Shown piece by piece: positions 42,775 through 51,956 of a stretch of DNA of 64,000 bases (position 1 is the first letter of the stretch; each line of letters begins with the position of its first letter). The DNA comes from a bacterium. GTDB taxonomy: Bacteria > Hinthialibacterota > Hinthialibacteria > OLB16. The position numbers and the translations under genes were made by a program. The stretch spans positions 1 through 64,000 of the forward strand of contig JAJVIK010000010.1 of the NCBI GenBank assembly GCA_022072055.1, in the 5' to 3' direction. The notes under the pieces were generated by a model. That model was not told the origin of the DNA. It searched no databases and worked only from the letters and a program-made list of their open reading frames with translations.

Positions 42775-43971
42775 CTAGGGCAGCAGGTGGCCCAGTTTGT
42801 CGCGTTTGGTCGCCAGATACTTCCGGTTGTATTCGGTCGGCTCGGTGATCACCGGAACGGTGTCCACAATCTCGAGATGATAACCCGCGAGTCCGGCGAC
42901 CTTCTTGGGGTTGTTGGTCATGAGACGCATCCGGCGGACGCCGAGCTCGTAGAGGATTTGCGCCCCGATGCCGTAATCCCGCAGATCCCCCTTGAAGCCG
43001 AGGCGATGGTTGGCCTCCACAGTGTCCGCGCCTTGGTCCTGAATCTGATAGGCCAGGATCTTGTTCAGGAGACCGATCCCGCGCCCCTCCTGGTTGAGGT
43101 AGAGCAGGACGCCCGATTCGCTCTTGCCGATGGCCTCAAGCGCCAGATTGAGTTGGAACCCGCAATCGCACCGGAGCGAGCCGAGCAGATCGCCGGTGAG
43201 ACAACTGGAGTGGATCCGGACAAGCGTGGGAACACTGGGATTCGGAACGCCCTTAACCAACGCGAGGTGCTCGCTGTTGTCCACCGTGGTGGCGAATCCA
43301 TGGACCTTGAACAGGCCATGCCGGGTGGGGAGTTCCGCCGCCGCGACCTCGTGGATGAGCCTCTCGGTCCGCATCCGGTACTCGATCAGGTCGACCAGGG
43401 TCAACACCCCGAGCCCATGCTCCTCGGCGATCTCCTCAAGACGCGGGAGACGCGCCATGCTGCCATCCTCATCGAGGATTTCGCACAGCACGCCCACGGG
43501 GGTCATGCCGGACAGCCGGAGCAGGTCCACCACCGACTCGGTGTGTCCGGCGCGGCGAAGCACGCCTCCTTCAACGGCGCAAAGTGGAAAGATATGGCCG
43601 GGCTTGCCGAAATCCTTGGGACGGGCCTTCGGGTCGGCCAAGGCGCGGATGGTGGCGGCTCGATCCGAAGCGGAGATCCCGGTGGTGGTGCCGACCTTGT
43701 AGTCCACCGAAACGGTGAAGGCGGTGCCGAGCAGCGCCGAGTTGTGCTCGACCATCATGGGAATTTCGAGCTCCTCCAGCCGTCCGCGCACGGTCGGCAC
43801 ACAGATCAGGCCGCGTCCGTAGCGGGCCATGAAGTTGACCTGCTCGGGGGTGATGGTTTCAGCGGCGCAGATGAAATCGCCTTCGTTCTCGCGGTCGGCC
43901 TCATCCACCACGATGAGCAGCTCGCCGCGTCTCAGACGCTCCACGGCCTCATGGACTTGAACGGTAGGCAC
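42775..43971 (-). CDS. ribBA: Bifunctional 3,4-dihydroxy-2-butanone-4-phosphate synthase / GTP cyclohydrolase II
   Basis: The RibB half has LIVVDEADRENEGDFICAAE, FGKPGHIFPLCAVEGGVLRRAGHTE and later GVLCEILDEDGSMARL. The RibA half has VRIHSSCLTGDLLGSLRCDCG (zinc Cys triad), LLYLNQEGRGIGLLNKI and LMTNNPKKVAGL. Both activities look intact. I place the start at GTG 43971, with AAGGAG 12 bases upstream, since VQVHEAVERLRRGELLIV matches RibB N-termini. TTG 43998 is an alternative, and a longer frame overlaps the next gene. No FMN riboswitch was recognised in the 68-base gap upstream. Confidence 0.93.
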   Translation of the reverse strand: MPTVQVHEAVERLRRGELLIVVDEADRENEGDFICAAETITPEQVNFMARYGRGLICVPTVRGRLEELEIPMMVEHNSALLGTAFTVSVDYKVGTTTGISASDRAATIRALADPKARPKDFGKPGHIFPLCAVEGGVLRRAGHTESVVDLLRLSGMTPVGVLCEILDEDGSMARLPRLEEIAEEHGLGVLTLVDLIEYRMRTERLIHEVAAAELPTRHGLFKVHGFATTVDNSEHLALVKGVPNPSVPTLVRIHSSCLTGDLLGSLRCDCGFQLNLALEAIGKSESGVLLYLNQEGRGIGLLNKILAYQIQDQGADTVEANHRLGFKGDLRDYGIGAQILYELGVRRMRLMTNNPKKVAGLAGYHLEIVDTVPVITEPTEYNRKYLATKRDKLGHLLP

Positions 43972-44039
43972 GGACTGGAAGATCTCCTTATTCTCCAAGG
44001 ATTGTACCCGAACGCGGGAAGGCGCGCCATCCGGTGACC

Positions 44040-44873
44040 CTAACCGATCTGGGCGATCATCATCTCGCAGCGGTTGACCACCTCCAGATCGCGATTCAAG
44101 CGCGCCTGACCGAGAATCCGGTGGAGGGCCTCGAGGATCCCCGCGTGGTCGATCCGATTTCCGCCGGACTCGGATTTCTCCATCTGCACAAGTCGTCCGA
44201 TGGTATCCAGGGCCGAGGGGAAATGGGCCGAACGGATGTAATCCCGCGCGCATTCCCACAGGGCCTCGCGGTACCCACCCTCGTACATCGCGCGAAAGAA
44301 CCCATCCAGTTCGCCCCTCCCGTACACCTCCTCCAGCATCTGAACATGCTGGGTGAGAAAGCGGAGAAGGACCCGGTTGCCGCGATAGGCCCCGATCAGC
44401 GACTTGAGGAGACGGACCGCCTCCTGGGAGAGCTGCCAGATCCAGTTGAGGTTTTTCGGAATCTGGTTTTCGGCTTCCCGGATGAGGTTGCGGCCCACCT
44501 CGAAGTATTCGTTCAAGGAGCTATCCTTGGCCTTGGCCGCGAGGTCCTCATAGCGCGGACGGTAGAGCTTGACCAGGTAGAGGTTCTCCTGGAGCTGCAG
44601 AATTTCGTGGTAGCAGGCGCCCACGATCAGATCAAGAAGCAGCTCGTGATCGCGCCACTCGGAGTGATCGTCCGAATCCTCGCCCCGGAAGAGGGAATGG
44701 GCGAGGCGGCGCAGGTCTTGGAATCGTTCCTGGAGCAGCTGCTCGACCACCCGGGCGCGGGGAACCGCGCCATGCGCGTCAAACTCCTGGAAGATCTCGC
44801 GGAATTCGAGGTGCGCCTCGAAGAGGAGACGGAGAAATTGGGTCCGCTGGTAGTCCAGGAGCTGGTTCTTCAT
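44040..44873 (-). CDS. Hypothetical all-helical protein
   Basis: The 277-residue protein is charged, Leu- and Glu-rich and almost certainly all-helical, with no signal peptide or membrane segment. Blocks such as VVEQLLQERFQDLRRLAHSLF and NWIWQLSQEAVRLLKSLIGAYRGN do not match a family I know. It begins 49 bases after phnX and ends 68 bases before ribBA, so it may be co-transcribed with either. The ATG is unambiguous. Confidence 0.6.
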   Translation of the reverse strand: MKNQLLDYQRTQFLRLLFEAHLEFREIFQEFDAHGAVPRARVVEQLLQERFQDLRRLAHSLFRGEDSDDHSEWRDHELLLDLIVGACYHEILQLQENLYLVKLYRPRYEDLAAKAKDSSLNEYFEVGRNLIREAENQIPKNLNWIWQLSQEAVRLLKSLIGAYRGNRVLLRFLTQHVQMLEEVYGRGELDGFFRAMYEGGYREALWECARDYIRSAHFPSALDTIGRLVQMEKSESGGNRIDHAGILEALHRILGQARLNRDLEVVNRCEMMIAQIG

Positions 44874-44922
44874 GGCGTCGCCGGAGTTTAGCGGTCAAAC
44901 CGGCAGCTGTCAGCAGCGAAGG

Positions 44923-45753
44923 CTAAGGACGGTCCCCCTTCACCAAGCGCGCGTTGATGTCCTCGAGGATGGGTGGAAGCTCGCTGACTCCATCAATGAC
45001 ATAGTGCGCGCCCGCCTCGGAGAGACGTTCCCGCGCGCGCGCGCGCATTCTGGCGCGGAGGTTGGGGTCCAGGGCTTCGAGATCCGCGAGGGAAAGCCCC
45101 ACTTCATTCCCGGTCTCGGCGGTCCCAACGGTCCACATCCCCGCGTTCAGGCCCTCACCGATGTCCGGAACCGTGTCCCCGACCTTGACGATGGAATGGA
45201 ACGGATAGACTTGCATTTCGGCGGCGGCGCGCACGGCCATCCACGGATGCGGACGTCCGGCGGGAACATCCGAGGCGCACACCGAGGAGTCCGGCTCGAA
45301 ACCCCTTGCCTTCCCTTCCCGGAGGAGAATCTCCAACATCTCGCGGTTATACCCGGTGGTTGAGCCGATCTTGATGTTTTGCTTCCGAAGCGCGTCGACT
45401 GTTTCAAGGGTCCCCGGGATCAGGTCCGCGTAGCGCGAGAGACAGTCGAGCTGGAGCGGGATGAACTCGGCGTAAAGCGAGTCGATGTCCTCCTCGGTCA
45501 CCGGATGTCCGACGACCTCGCGCCACCTGGACGCCACGCTCGGCATTTCGGTGATCATCTTGATGTGCAGGCGCTTGGCGAGTCCCATCGGCTCGCGAGC
45601 CTGCTGCATGGTGATGTCCACGCCTCGCCGCCTGAAAACCTCGATGAAAACCACGGCGGGAGCAAGGCTCCCGAAGTCGACCGTGGTCCCGGCCCAATCA
45701 AAGATCACCGCTTGAACCGGGCCGCGGTAACCGGCGCGCGCTGAAGTTCCCAA
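44923..45753 (-). CDS. phnX: Phosphonoacetaldehyde hydrolase
   Basis: The 276-residue HAD enzyme splits phosphonoacetaldehyde into acetaldehyde and phosphate. The nucleophile lies in VIFDWAGTTVDFGS, the Schiff-base Lys region is EPMGLAKRLHIKMI, and VGDTVPDIGEGLNAGMWTVG carries the acidic HAD motif. The start is TTG at 45753, backed by AAGGAGG about 9 bases upstream. The usual partner PhnW and a phosphonate transporter are not nearby. A run of CG dinucleotides (45031-45044) lies in its 3' part. Confidence 0.9.
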   Translation of the reverse strand: MGTSARAGYRGPVQAVIFDWAGTTVDFGSLAPAVVFIEVFRRRGVDITMQQAREPMGLAKRLHIKMITEMPSVASRWREVVGHPVTEEDIDSLYAEFIPLQLDCLSRYADLIPGTLETVDALRKQNIKIGSTTGYNREMLEILLREGKARGFEPDSSVCASDVPAGRPHPWMAVRAAAEMQVYPFHSIVKVGDTVPDIGEGLNAGMWTVGTAETGNEVGLSLADLEALDPNLRARMRARARERLSEAGAHYVIDGVSELPPILEDINARLVKGDRP

Positions 45754-45767
45754 GGCTCCACTCCTCC

Positions 45768-46220
45768 TTACTTTCCGGATTCGATTTCAAGGACTTTCTT
45801 CAATCGACGAACATGGCGCTCCTCGCCGGTGAAGGTCGCGGCCACGAACGCGCGAACAATATCACCGGCAAGCTCGACCCCAATGATCCGCGCGCCCATG
45901 CACAGGACATTCATGTCATCATGCTCGACCCCTTGCCGCGCGCTGTAGGTGTCGTGGCAGACCGCGGCGCGGACACCCTTGATCTTGTTCGCGGCCACGC
46001 CGGCCCCGACCCCGCTCCCACACACCAGGATCCCCTTCTCCGCCTCGCCTCGGGCCACGCACTCACCGACCGAACGGGCGAAATCGGGGTAATCGTCGAG
46101 CGGGTCATACCGGAGCGCGCCGACATCGAGGACCTCGCATCCGCTTTCCCCCAGGACCTTGAGCATTTCGATCTTAAGCGGCAGGCCGGCATGGTCGGCC
46201 CCGATACAAACACGCGGCAT
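45768..46220 (-). CDS. rpiB: Ribose-5-phosphate isomerase B
   Basis: The 150-residue enzyme has ADHAGLPLKIEML, DYPDFARSVGECVARGEAEKGILVCGSGVGAGVAANKIKG (with the active Cys) and HDDMNVLCMGARIIG. It interconverts ribose 5-phosphate and ribulose 5-phosphate; relatives act on allose 6-phosphate. GAGGGG precedes ATG 46220 by 7 bases. phnX starts 14 bases after its stop, so they are likely one transcript. Confidence 0.94.
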   Translation of the reverse strand: MPRVCIGADHAGLPLKIEMLKVLGESGCEVLDVGALRYDPLDDYPDFARSVGECVARGEAEKGILVCGSGVGAGVAANKIKGVRAAVCHDTYSARQGVEHDDMNVLCMGARIIGVELAGDIVRAFVAATFTGEERHVRRLKKVLEIESGK

Positions 46221-46362
46221 GAGCAACCCCTCGGAAACGGATGCGATTTCGGCGGATCATACCCGAAACGGACTGGAACCATAGGGGGCTTTCAGGCAGA
46301 ATCCTCCCGCGCGCCTTGCGCGCGTGGTCCCCCCCGACCCAAGACCAGCCGGACCCCTGAGC

Positions 46363-47103
46363 ATGTCGCGCGCACGCCCAATGAAAGTCCTTTTGGTGGA
46401 TGACGTGGAGTTCGACGCCGACCTCCTCCGTCACAAACTGTCCACTTTATCCTTGCCCCTGCTTGAAGTGGTGGTCCGAACGGACGGTCGGGGGGCTTTG
46501 GAGGCGGTGAGGGATCACGCTCCCGATCTGGTGTTCTTGGACTACCACCTCCCAGACATCGACGGGGTCGAGCTGATCCGAAGTTGTCTGGCGACTTACC
46601 CCGACTTGGCGATTGTCCTGGTCACCGCGCATGGGAGCGAGTCGGTGGCCGTGAAGGCGATGAAGGCCGGGGCGATGGACTACCTGGTCAAGGGGAGCTT
46701 TTCACTGGAGGCGCTTGAGCGGGTCTTGCGGGCCGCCATCGAGCGAAGCGAGCTTCGTCGCACGGTCCGCCACCAGCAAGAAGCCTTGATCGCGGCGGAA
46801 CGCCAGCGGGTCATGTTGGAGAGTATCGGAGCTGCCTGCCATCACTTCGCGCAGCCGGTCACCACGCTGCTGGGCCGACTGGATCTGATTCTTCAACAGC
46901 CGGAGGGATTAAGCGATCACCAGAGGGAAATCCTGGAGGAATGTCTGTCCAGCTCCCAGCGGATGATGGAGTTGCTCACACGGTTCCAAAGGGTGAGAGA
47001 GTACCGAACCGTCCCCTATGTCGAAGAGTGCAAAATCCTGGACATTGAAAGCCCTTGGGCGGATTCACCCGCGCCGACTTCCTCTGATTCCAAAAGCCGC
47101 TAG
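46363..47103 (+). CDS. Receiver domain fused to DHp-like domain, no ATPase
   Basis: The 246-residue protein has an orthodox receiver with acidic pocket VDDVEFD, phospho-Asp60 (FLDYHLPDIDG) and Lys110. After a coiled linker comes a helical-hairpin segment, ESIGAACHHFAQPVTTLLGRLDLI, that resembles the H-box of histidine kinases with His160/His161. No kinase ATPase domain follows. It may act as a phosphotransfer or dimerisation adaptor. The start could also be ATG 46381; neither has a clear ribosome site. Confidence 0.72.
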   Translation: MSRARPMKVLLVDDVEFDADLLRHKLSTLSLPLLEVVVRTDGRGALEAVRDHAPDLVFLDYHLPDIDGVELIRSCLATYPDLAIVLVTAHGSESVAVKAMKAGAMDYLVKGSFSLEALERVLRAAIERSELRRTVRHQQEALIAAERQRVMLESIGAACHHFAQPVTTLLGRLDLILQQPEGLSDHQREILEECLSSSQRMMELLTRFQRVREYRTVPYVEECKILDIESPWADSPAPTSSDSKSR

Positions 47104-47143
47104 AATCGCCTCCATCCCAATTCTCCGGAGGGGTTTTTCCACC

Positions 47144-49180
47144 ATGAGGATTCCGACTTTCTCGCCTTGCACCCGCATTGCCGGATATGCCTGCTGTCTC
47201 GCGCTTTTCTGCGCTCAGGGAGCCGTGATGAGTTCGCCAGCCAATGTCCTCGCCGAAGGGGAACGCTTGAACGACAAGCGAGTCACCGAAATCAAGACCT
47301 ACAAGACCCCTTGGGAGTTTGAGAAACCCGCGAGCCGGGACGAGTGGAGCGCCAAACGCGAGCGCATTCGTCGAAAGATTCTGATTTCGTGCGGACTTTG
47401 GCCGATGGTGGATAAAGGCCCGCTGAAGGTCGAGGTCTTTGAGAAGAAGGAGCATGAGGACTACACGGTGGAGAAAGTCCTTCTTCAGACCTTTCCGGGC
47501 TACTACGCCACCGGAAACCTGTATCGTCCCAAGCCGGCCGAAGGCCAGTCCGGACAAACTTACCCGGGGATTCTGTGTCCCCACGGTCACTGGCCCAAGG
47601 GTCGGTTTAACAACGACGACAAGGCCTCGGTCCCGGCGCGCGCGATCAATTTCGCCCGGCAGGGGTATGTCTGTTTCACTTACGACATGGTGGGATATGG
47701 GGACAATGGAGTGTTCCTGGGCCACGATTTTGGCGGAGCAAGGGAGCGACTGTGGGGGATTTCGCCCGCCGGATTCCAGCTTTACACCAGCATCCGAGCG
47801 TTGGACTTCCTTCAGTCGCTGCCGGATGTGGATCCCGGTCGGATCGCCTGCACGGGAGCTTCCGGGGGAGGGACCCAGACCTTTCTCCTCTCCGCGGTGG
47901 ATGACCGGGTCAAGGTCGCCGCTCCGGTTAACATGATTTCGGCCCATATGCAGGGGGGGTGCACCTGCGAGAATCCCCCCGGGCTTCGCCTCGACATCAA
48001 CAACATGGACATCGGCGCGATGATGGCCCCGCGCCCGCTCCTTCTGGTCTGCGCGACCGGAGATTGGACCAAGAACACTCCGACCGTGGAGTTTCCCGCG
48101 ATCAAGTCCGTGTATGACCTGCTGGACCGAGGAGAGCGTGTCAAGATGCATCAGGTGGATGCTCCCCACAACTACAACAAGGAATCGCGTGAGGCGGTTT
48201 ATCAGGCATTCGCGAAAGCGTTTTACCGCGAGCGTCCGGACTCCGACTTCGCGGAAAAGGACTACGTGATGGACGCCACTGATGATTTGGCGGTGCTCGC
48301 CCGTCACCCGGTTCCCGAGGACAAGCTGGAGGCCGAGGCGCTCTTCGCCGCGCTGCGGGAATCCCGCTCGAAGGCGTATTGGGATTATCTCGGGAAGTAT
48401 CCGAGCGCCGCCGAGCGAGTGTTCGCGGCGGCCTACCGAGAGGTTCTCGCGGTCCAGGAGCCGAATCTGGAGGATATCCAGGTGGCATCGCTCACCAAGG
48501 AGGAAGCGAAGGGGTTCAGTCGCGAGAAGTTCATCCTGGAAGACCAGCGGACCGGGCAACGGGTTCCCGCGAACCTGTACCTCCCCAAGCGCATTGACGC
48601 GAAGCGGAAGTTTGGGGGGGTTGTACTGATTCATCCGGCTGGAAAGGCCGGAGTGGTCGATGAAAGCGGCGCGCCGGGTCCCGAACTCAAGGCCTATCTC
48701 GAGGCGGGGCTTCCGACCCTTGCCATCGACTGTCTGGGAACCGGGGAGTATGTGAATGACGCCTCCTGGACCGCGCGGGTGAAGGCCCAGCAGCCCGATG
48801 GGACCCCGCATTTCTCGACCTATAACCTGACGGACACCCAGGGGCGTGTTCAGGACATCCTGCTCGCGGAGAGCTGGTTGGGGGAACGCTTTAAGAAGCC
48901 CGCCGAGATCGTCGGATTGCCCGGCGCGGGTGCTTGGACACTCCTTGCGCATGGTCTTGCCACACGGTCCTCGGGAACGCAGTCGGACCTATCCGGTCTG
49001 GACTTCACCGACGACAAGGCGTTCGTGGAGAACCTGTTCGTGCCTAATCTGCGCCAGGTCGGAGACTTTGTCTCCTCCATTCTGATCGCCGGGAAACGGC
49101 CCGCAGAATGGACAGGCTTGGCGGACGAGACCATGAAAAAGCAACTGGAAGAAGCTAAAGCGCGCGCCGGAAAATCTTGA
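47144..49180 (+). CDS. Secreted double alpha/beta-hydrolase (acetyl xylan esterase-like)
   Basis: The 678-residue protein has a signal peptide (AGYACCLALFCAQGAV). A first hydrolase module carries GILCPHGHWPKGR, the nucleophile elbow TGASGGGTQTF and the His region VDAPHNYNKESR. A second module (about 470-640) repeats the fold (GGVVLIHPAGKAG, IVGLPGAGAW) but lacks a clear Ser nucleophile. Such two-module esterases are frequent in polysaccharide-degrading lineages. GGAGGGG lies 10 bases before ATG 47144. Confidence 0.78.
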   Translation: MRIPTFSPCTRIAGYACCLALFCAQGAVMSSPANVLAEGERLNDKRVTEIKTYKTPWEFEKPASRDEWSAKRERIRRKILISCGLWPMVDKGPLKVEVFEKKEHEDYTVEKVLLQTFPGYYATGNLYRPKPAEGQSGQTYPGILCPHGHWPKGRFNNDDKASVPARAINFARQGYVCFTYDMVGYGDNGVFLGHDFGGARERLWGISPAGFQLYTSIRALDFLQSLPDVDPGRIACTGASGGGTQTFLLSAVDDRVKVAAPVNMISAHMQGGCTCENPPGLRLDINNMDIGAMMAPRPLLLVCATGDWTKNTPTVEFPAIKSVYDLLDRGERVKMHQVDAPHNYNKESREAVYQAFAKAFYRERPDSDFAEKDYVMDATDDLAVLARHPVPEDKLEAEALFAALRESRSKAYWDYLGKYPSAAERVFAAAYREVLAVQEPNLEDIQVASLTKEEAKGFSREKFILEDQRTGQRVPANLYLPKRIDAKRKFGGVVLIHPAGKAGVVDESGAPGPELKAYLEAGLPTLAIDCLGTGEYVNDASWTARVKAQQPDGTPHFSTYNLTDTQGRVQDILLAESWLGERFKKPAEIVGLPGAGAWTLLAHGLATRSSGTQSDLSGLDFTDDKAFVENLFVPNLRQVGDFVSSILIAGKRPAEWTGLADETMKKQLEEAKARAGKS

Positions 49181-49232
49181 TGGACAGACGCCCGGCCTAG
49201 CGCCGGCCAATGCATCCTTGGGAGGGGAGAAG

Positions 49233-50705
49233 ATGCGTGTTCGAGGGGGAATGTTGTGTTTGGGGGTTTTCTGTTGGACGGCGAGCGCCCTCGCGGCCAC
49301 GGTGAGCGTGGACCCGGACGGAGGGCTTCGCAAGGATGGAGCGCGGTGGTTTCCGCTGGGGATCTACGAGCGTCCCAGCGACATCACGCGATACCACGAG
49401 ATCAAGAGGGCGGGGTTTGACCTCGTTCGCGCGATTGCGGACAGAAGCGACCTGGACAAAATTGGCTCGCTGGGGCTGCTCGGTTGGGTTCCGCTGGGAG
49501 CGGAGTCGATGGTCCACAACGAGACCGAAGCGCTCCTTCTCCACAATAAGATCAGCAGCCTGCGTGACCATCCCACGCTCGCCATCTGGGAGCTCCCCGA
49601 TGAGGCGTTGTGGAATGTCTGGCACCTGCGCAACGAGGCCTACGGCAAGGAACGCGCCGAAATCCTTGACCTGATCGTCAACGGGAATTGGGACACGGTT
49701 CACCGCGAGACCCTCAAGGGCCTTTACCGCAACTTGATCGCGGCGCAATCGGTCGCCGATCCCGTCGCGGTGGAGAGGACTCTGGCGGAGCTCTGGACCA
49801 CCATGGGGAAGAGCGACCGCAAGGTGAGCACGACCCTGAGCACGGTCCCTGAGGAGGAGCGCCGTCTCCTATCCGCTCTGCTTTGGGGGTATCTGCAGAT
49901 TCGAGTCACGGACTCCCATCACCCCATCTGGCAGAACCACGCTCCCCGTAACAGCAACGAGCTGCTCGCCGAACATGCGTGCTACTGCGATTTGATCGGC
50001 TGCGACATTTACCCCTATCCGGGAGAAATGCCGCAGGGCCATAGCGATCTTGCGGTCCAAAGCCTGGCCTCGGTCGGGGCCTACACCGAGCGCTTCGCGC
50101 GGCTGGCCCCGGACAAGGGCATCCTGATGGTCCTTCAAGCTTTCGGTTGGCGATACCTCCATCCGATCGACGAGGCTTTCAAGGAGACCATCAAGGGGCG
50201 CTGCCCAACCTATATTGCCTCGCGTTTTATGGCCTACGACTCCATCGCGAGAGGGGCGAACGCTCTTTGCTATTGGGGGTCCGAATACGCCGATCCCGAG
50301 AAGGAGACCTGGAAGGGGCTCGCTCCGGTGATTCGGGAACTGGCGAGTCTGCGGGAGTGGTTCGCGGAGCCGGAGGTCCACCTGCCCGTCCGTGTCACGC
50401 CGACCGACTCCTGGGGATCTCAGGACCTCCCGGTGGTCATGACCGCCCGTCGCATCGGCAATGATTGGTTGATCCTGTTTGTCAACGAGGAGACCTGGCC
50501 GAGAACGGTCCATGTGGAATTCCCGCTTCAGTTCGGCGGGCGCAAGCTCTATTTCCTGTATGAGAACCTGTATGTGGAGCCGGCGTCGGACTCGGTCATC
50601 CCCCTGAGCTTCGCCCCGCAAGGAGTCCGGGTTCTTTCCACGCGCAACGACCTCGAGGTCGAGGAGCTCAAGGGGCTGAACCGCCTGTTTGAGGAGCCGT
50701 TCTGA
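49233..50705 (+). CDS. Secreted TIM-barrel glycoside hydrolase-like protein
   Basis: The 490-residue protein has a signal peptide (MLCLGVFCWTASALA) followed by a beta/alpha-barrel reading: GARWFPLGIYERPSDITRYHEIKRAGFDLVRA, IWELPDEALWN, IGCDIYPYPGEM and MVLQAFGW. A C-terminal beta domain (VVMTARRIGNDWLILFVN) closes it. It resembles clan-A-type hydrolases of unassigned family. GGGAGGGGAG lies before the ATG. It is 52 bases downstream of the esterase and 11 upstream of the propeller gene, an apparent operon. Confidence 0.65.
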   Translation: MRVRGGMLCLGVFCWTASALAATVSVDPDGGLRKDGARWFPLGIYERPSDITRYHEIKRAGFDLVRAIADRSDLDKIGSLGLLGWVPLGAESMVHNETEALLLHNKISSLRDHPTLAIWELPDEALWNVWHLRNEAYGKERAEILDLIVNGNWDTVHRETLKGLYRNLIAAQSVADPVAVERTLAELWTTMGKSDRKVSTTLSTVPEEERRLLSALLWGYLQIRVTDSHHPIWQNHAPRNSNELLAEHACYCDLIGCDIYPYPGEMPQGHSDLAVQSLASVGAYTERFARLAPDKGILMVLQAFGWRYLHPIDEAFKETIKGRCPTYIASRFMAYDSIARGANALCYWGSEYADPEKETWKGLAPVIRELASLREWFAEPEVHLPVRVTPTDSWGSQDLPVVMTARRIGNDWLILFVNEETWPRTVHVEFPLQFGGRKLYFLYENLYVEPASDSVIPLSFAPQGVRVLSTRNDLEVEELKGLNRLFEEPF

Positions 50706-50716
50706 GGATAGATCGC

Positions 50717-51949
50717 ATGAAACCGAAGGTTTCTTGGTACCCCTTCACGGGCCATCCGGACGCCGACACTTGCTGGTCGCTATCGACCGGGCCGGATGGA
50801 CGAATCTATGCCGCCGCTTGCGCGGAGAGCGTGCCGGGAGGCACTGTCCGCCTCGCCCGCTACAACCGGGAAAAGGATGACTTGGATTATCTGTTTGATC
50901 TCGCCGAGGTTGTGGATGATCCCCCCGATTCAGGGCGTGGAACTCAATGCAAGATCCACTACAGCTTTGTCCCCTCGATGTCCGATGGAATCCTGTATAT
51001 GGCCACTCACCTTTCGGGCCCGCCCATCGATCAGCCGGCCTATTCGCCGTGGCGCTCCTGGCATGACCCGGAGCGCTGTTTCCGGGGTAGCGCCCTGGTC
51101 GCTTTCGACACCAAAACCGACAAGGTCTTGTGGTGGGACACCCTGATTCCCAAAGAGGGTTGTCGGTGCCTGTTGATCGATGAGGAGCACGGGCTGCTCT
51201 ACGCGATCAGCTATCCGCGCGATCACTTCATCATCTACGACATCGAAAACCGCACGCGCAAGGATATCGGTCGCATCGGCTCCATCAATGCCCAGGCCCT
51301 GTTCCTCGACAACCGCCATCGGGTGTGGACCACCAACGACGACGGCCGTTTGGTGCGCTATGATCCGGCTGTCGGAAGGTTGGAGGTGTCCCCGTTTCAA
51401 CTCCCTCACAATCCCCAGTTCCAGACCGGCTGGCACAGTGTGTTTTATGACGTGGCGGCCGCTCCGGACGGACGAAGCGTGTTTGGAGTCACCTGGATCG
51501 CGCAACCGTGGCTGTTGCGGTTCTATCCGGAGGAAGGGGAGTGGGGGCGCCTGGTCGATCTCGGTCCGGCCACACAGGACCGTGACCCGACGCTCCCGCA
51601 TGACACCTTTCTCGACCACTGCGGGGGCTTGGTGATCGGGGGAGACAATCACCTATATTATGTCGCCTCGCGTTGGCGCGACCCGGTCTATAGCCCCTAT
51701 CCTGATGGGCGCAAGGAGCGGGAGGGGGTGGTCTGGAGGCTTGACCCGGAGACCCATGAGAAGCAGGAGTTCACCCTCCTCGAACGGCCCGACAACTTTT
51801 CGCAGTATGTTCCACGCGGCGCGGTGGACAGGGATGGCGACCTCTTCTTTGGGCATGTGGGCTACCGCCCTGTGGGGATCTTCAAGGTTTCGATGCCCCC
51901 CGAGCTCAAACGTCCCAACGCCCATCTTCCGATCCGAGTGTGGGGGTGA
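50717..51949 (+). CDS. Beta-propeller protein
   Basis: The 410-residue protein repeats a propeller-blade pattern: SLSTGPDGRIYAAAC, LVAFDTKTDKVLWW, LIDEEHGLLYAIS, FLDNRHRVWTTNDDGRLVRYD, AAPDGRSVFGVTW and AVDRDGDLFFGHVG. No signal peptide is evident. It may bind or sense sugars, or act as a lyase of the oligogalacturonate type; this is inference. It is seven bases upstream of a second propeller gene. Confidence 0.65.
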   Translation: MKPKVSWYPFTGHPDADTCWSLSTGPDGRIYAAACAESVPGGTVRLARYNREKDDLDYLFDLAEVVDDPPDSGRGTQCKIHYSFVPSMSDGILYMATHLSGPPIDQPAYSPWRSWHDPERCFRGSALVAFDTKTDKVLWWDTLIPKEGCRCLLIDEEHGLLYAISYPRDHFIIYDIENRTRKDIGRIGSINAQALFLDNRHRVWTTNDDGRLVRYDPAVGRLEVSPFQLPHNPQFQTGWHSVFYDVAAAPDGRSVFGVTWIAQPWLLRFYPEEGEWGRLVDLGPATQDRDPTLPHDTFLDHCGGLVIGGDNHLYYVASRWRDPVYSPYPDGRKEREGVVWRLDPETHEKQEFTLLERPDNFSQYVPRGAVDRDGDLFFGHVGYRPVGIFKVSMPPELKRPNAHLPIRVWG

Positions 51950-51956
51950 GCGCGCC

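Noticed and set aside
43972-44039. FMN riboswitch upstream of ribBA
   Set aside because: The 68-base gap is too short for an RFN element, and none of its conserved blocks were recognised.
45031-45044. CG run in phnX as a phase-variable tract
   Set aside because: The gene is metabolic, the tract is short and interrupted at both ends, and the encoded Arg/Ala residues fit a helix; kept only as a low-interest note.
46976-48952. 658-codon minus-strand open frame opposite the double esterase
   Set aside because: Antisense to a gene with signal peptide, ribosome site and catalytic motifs; no family features in the shadow.
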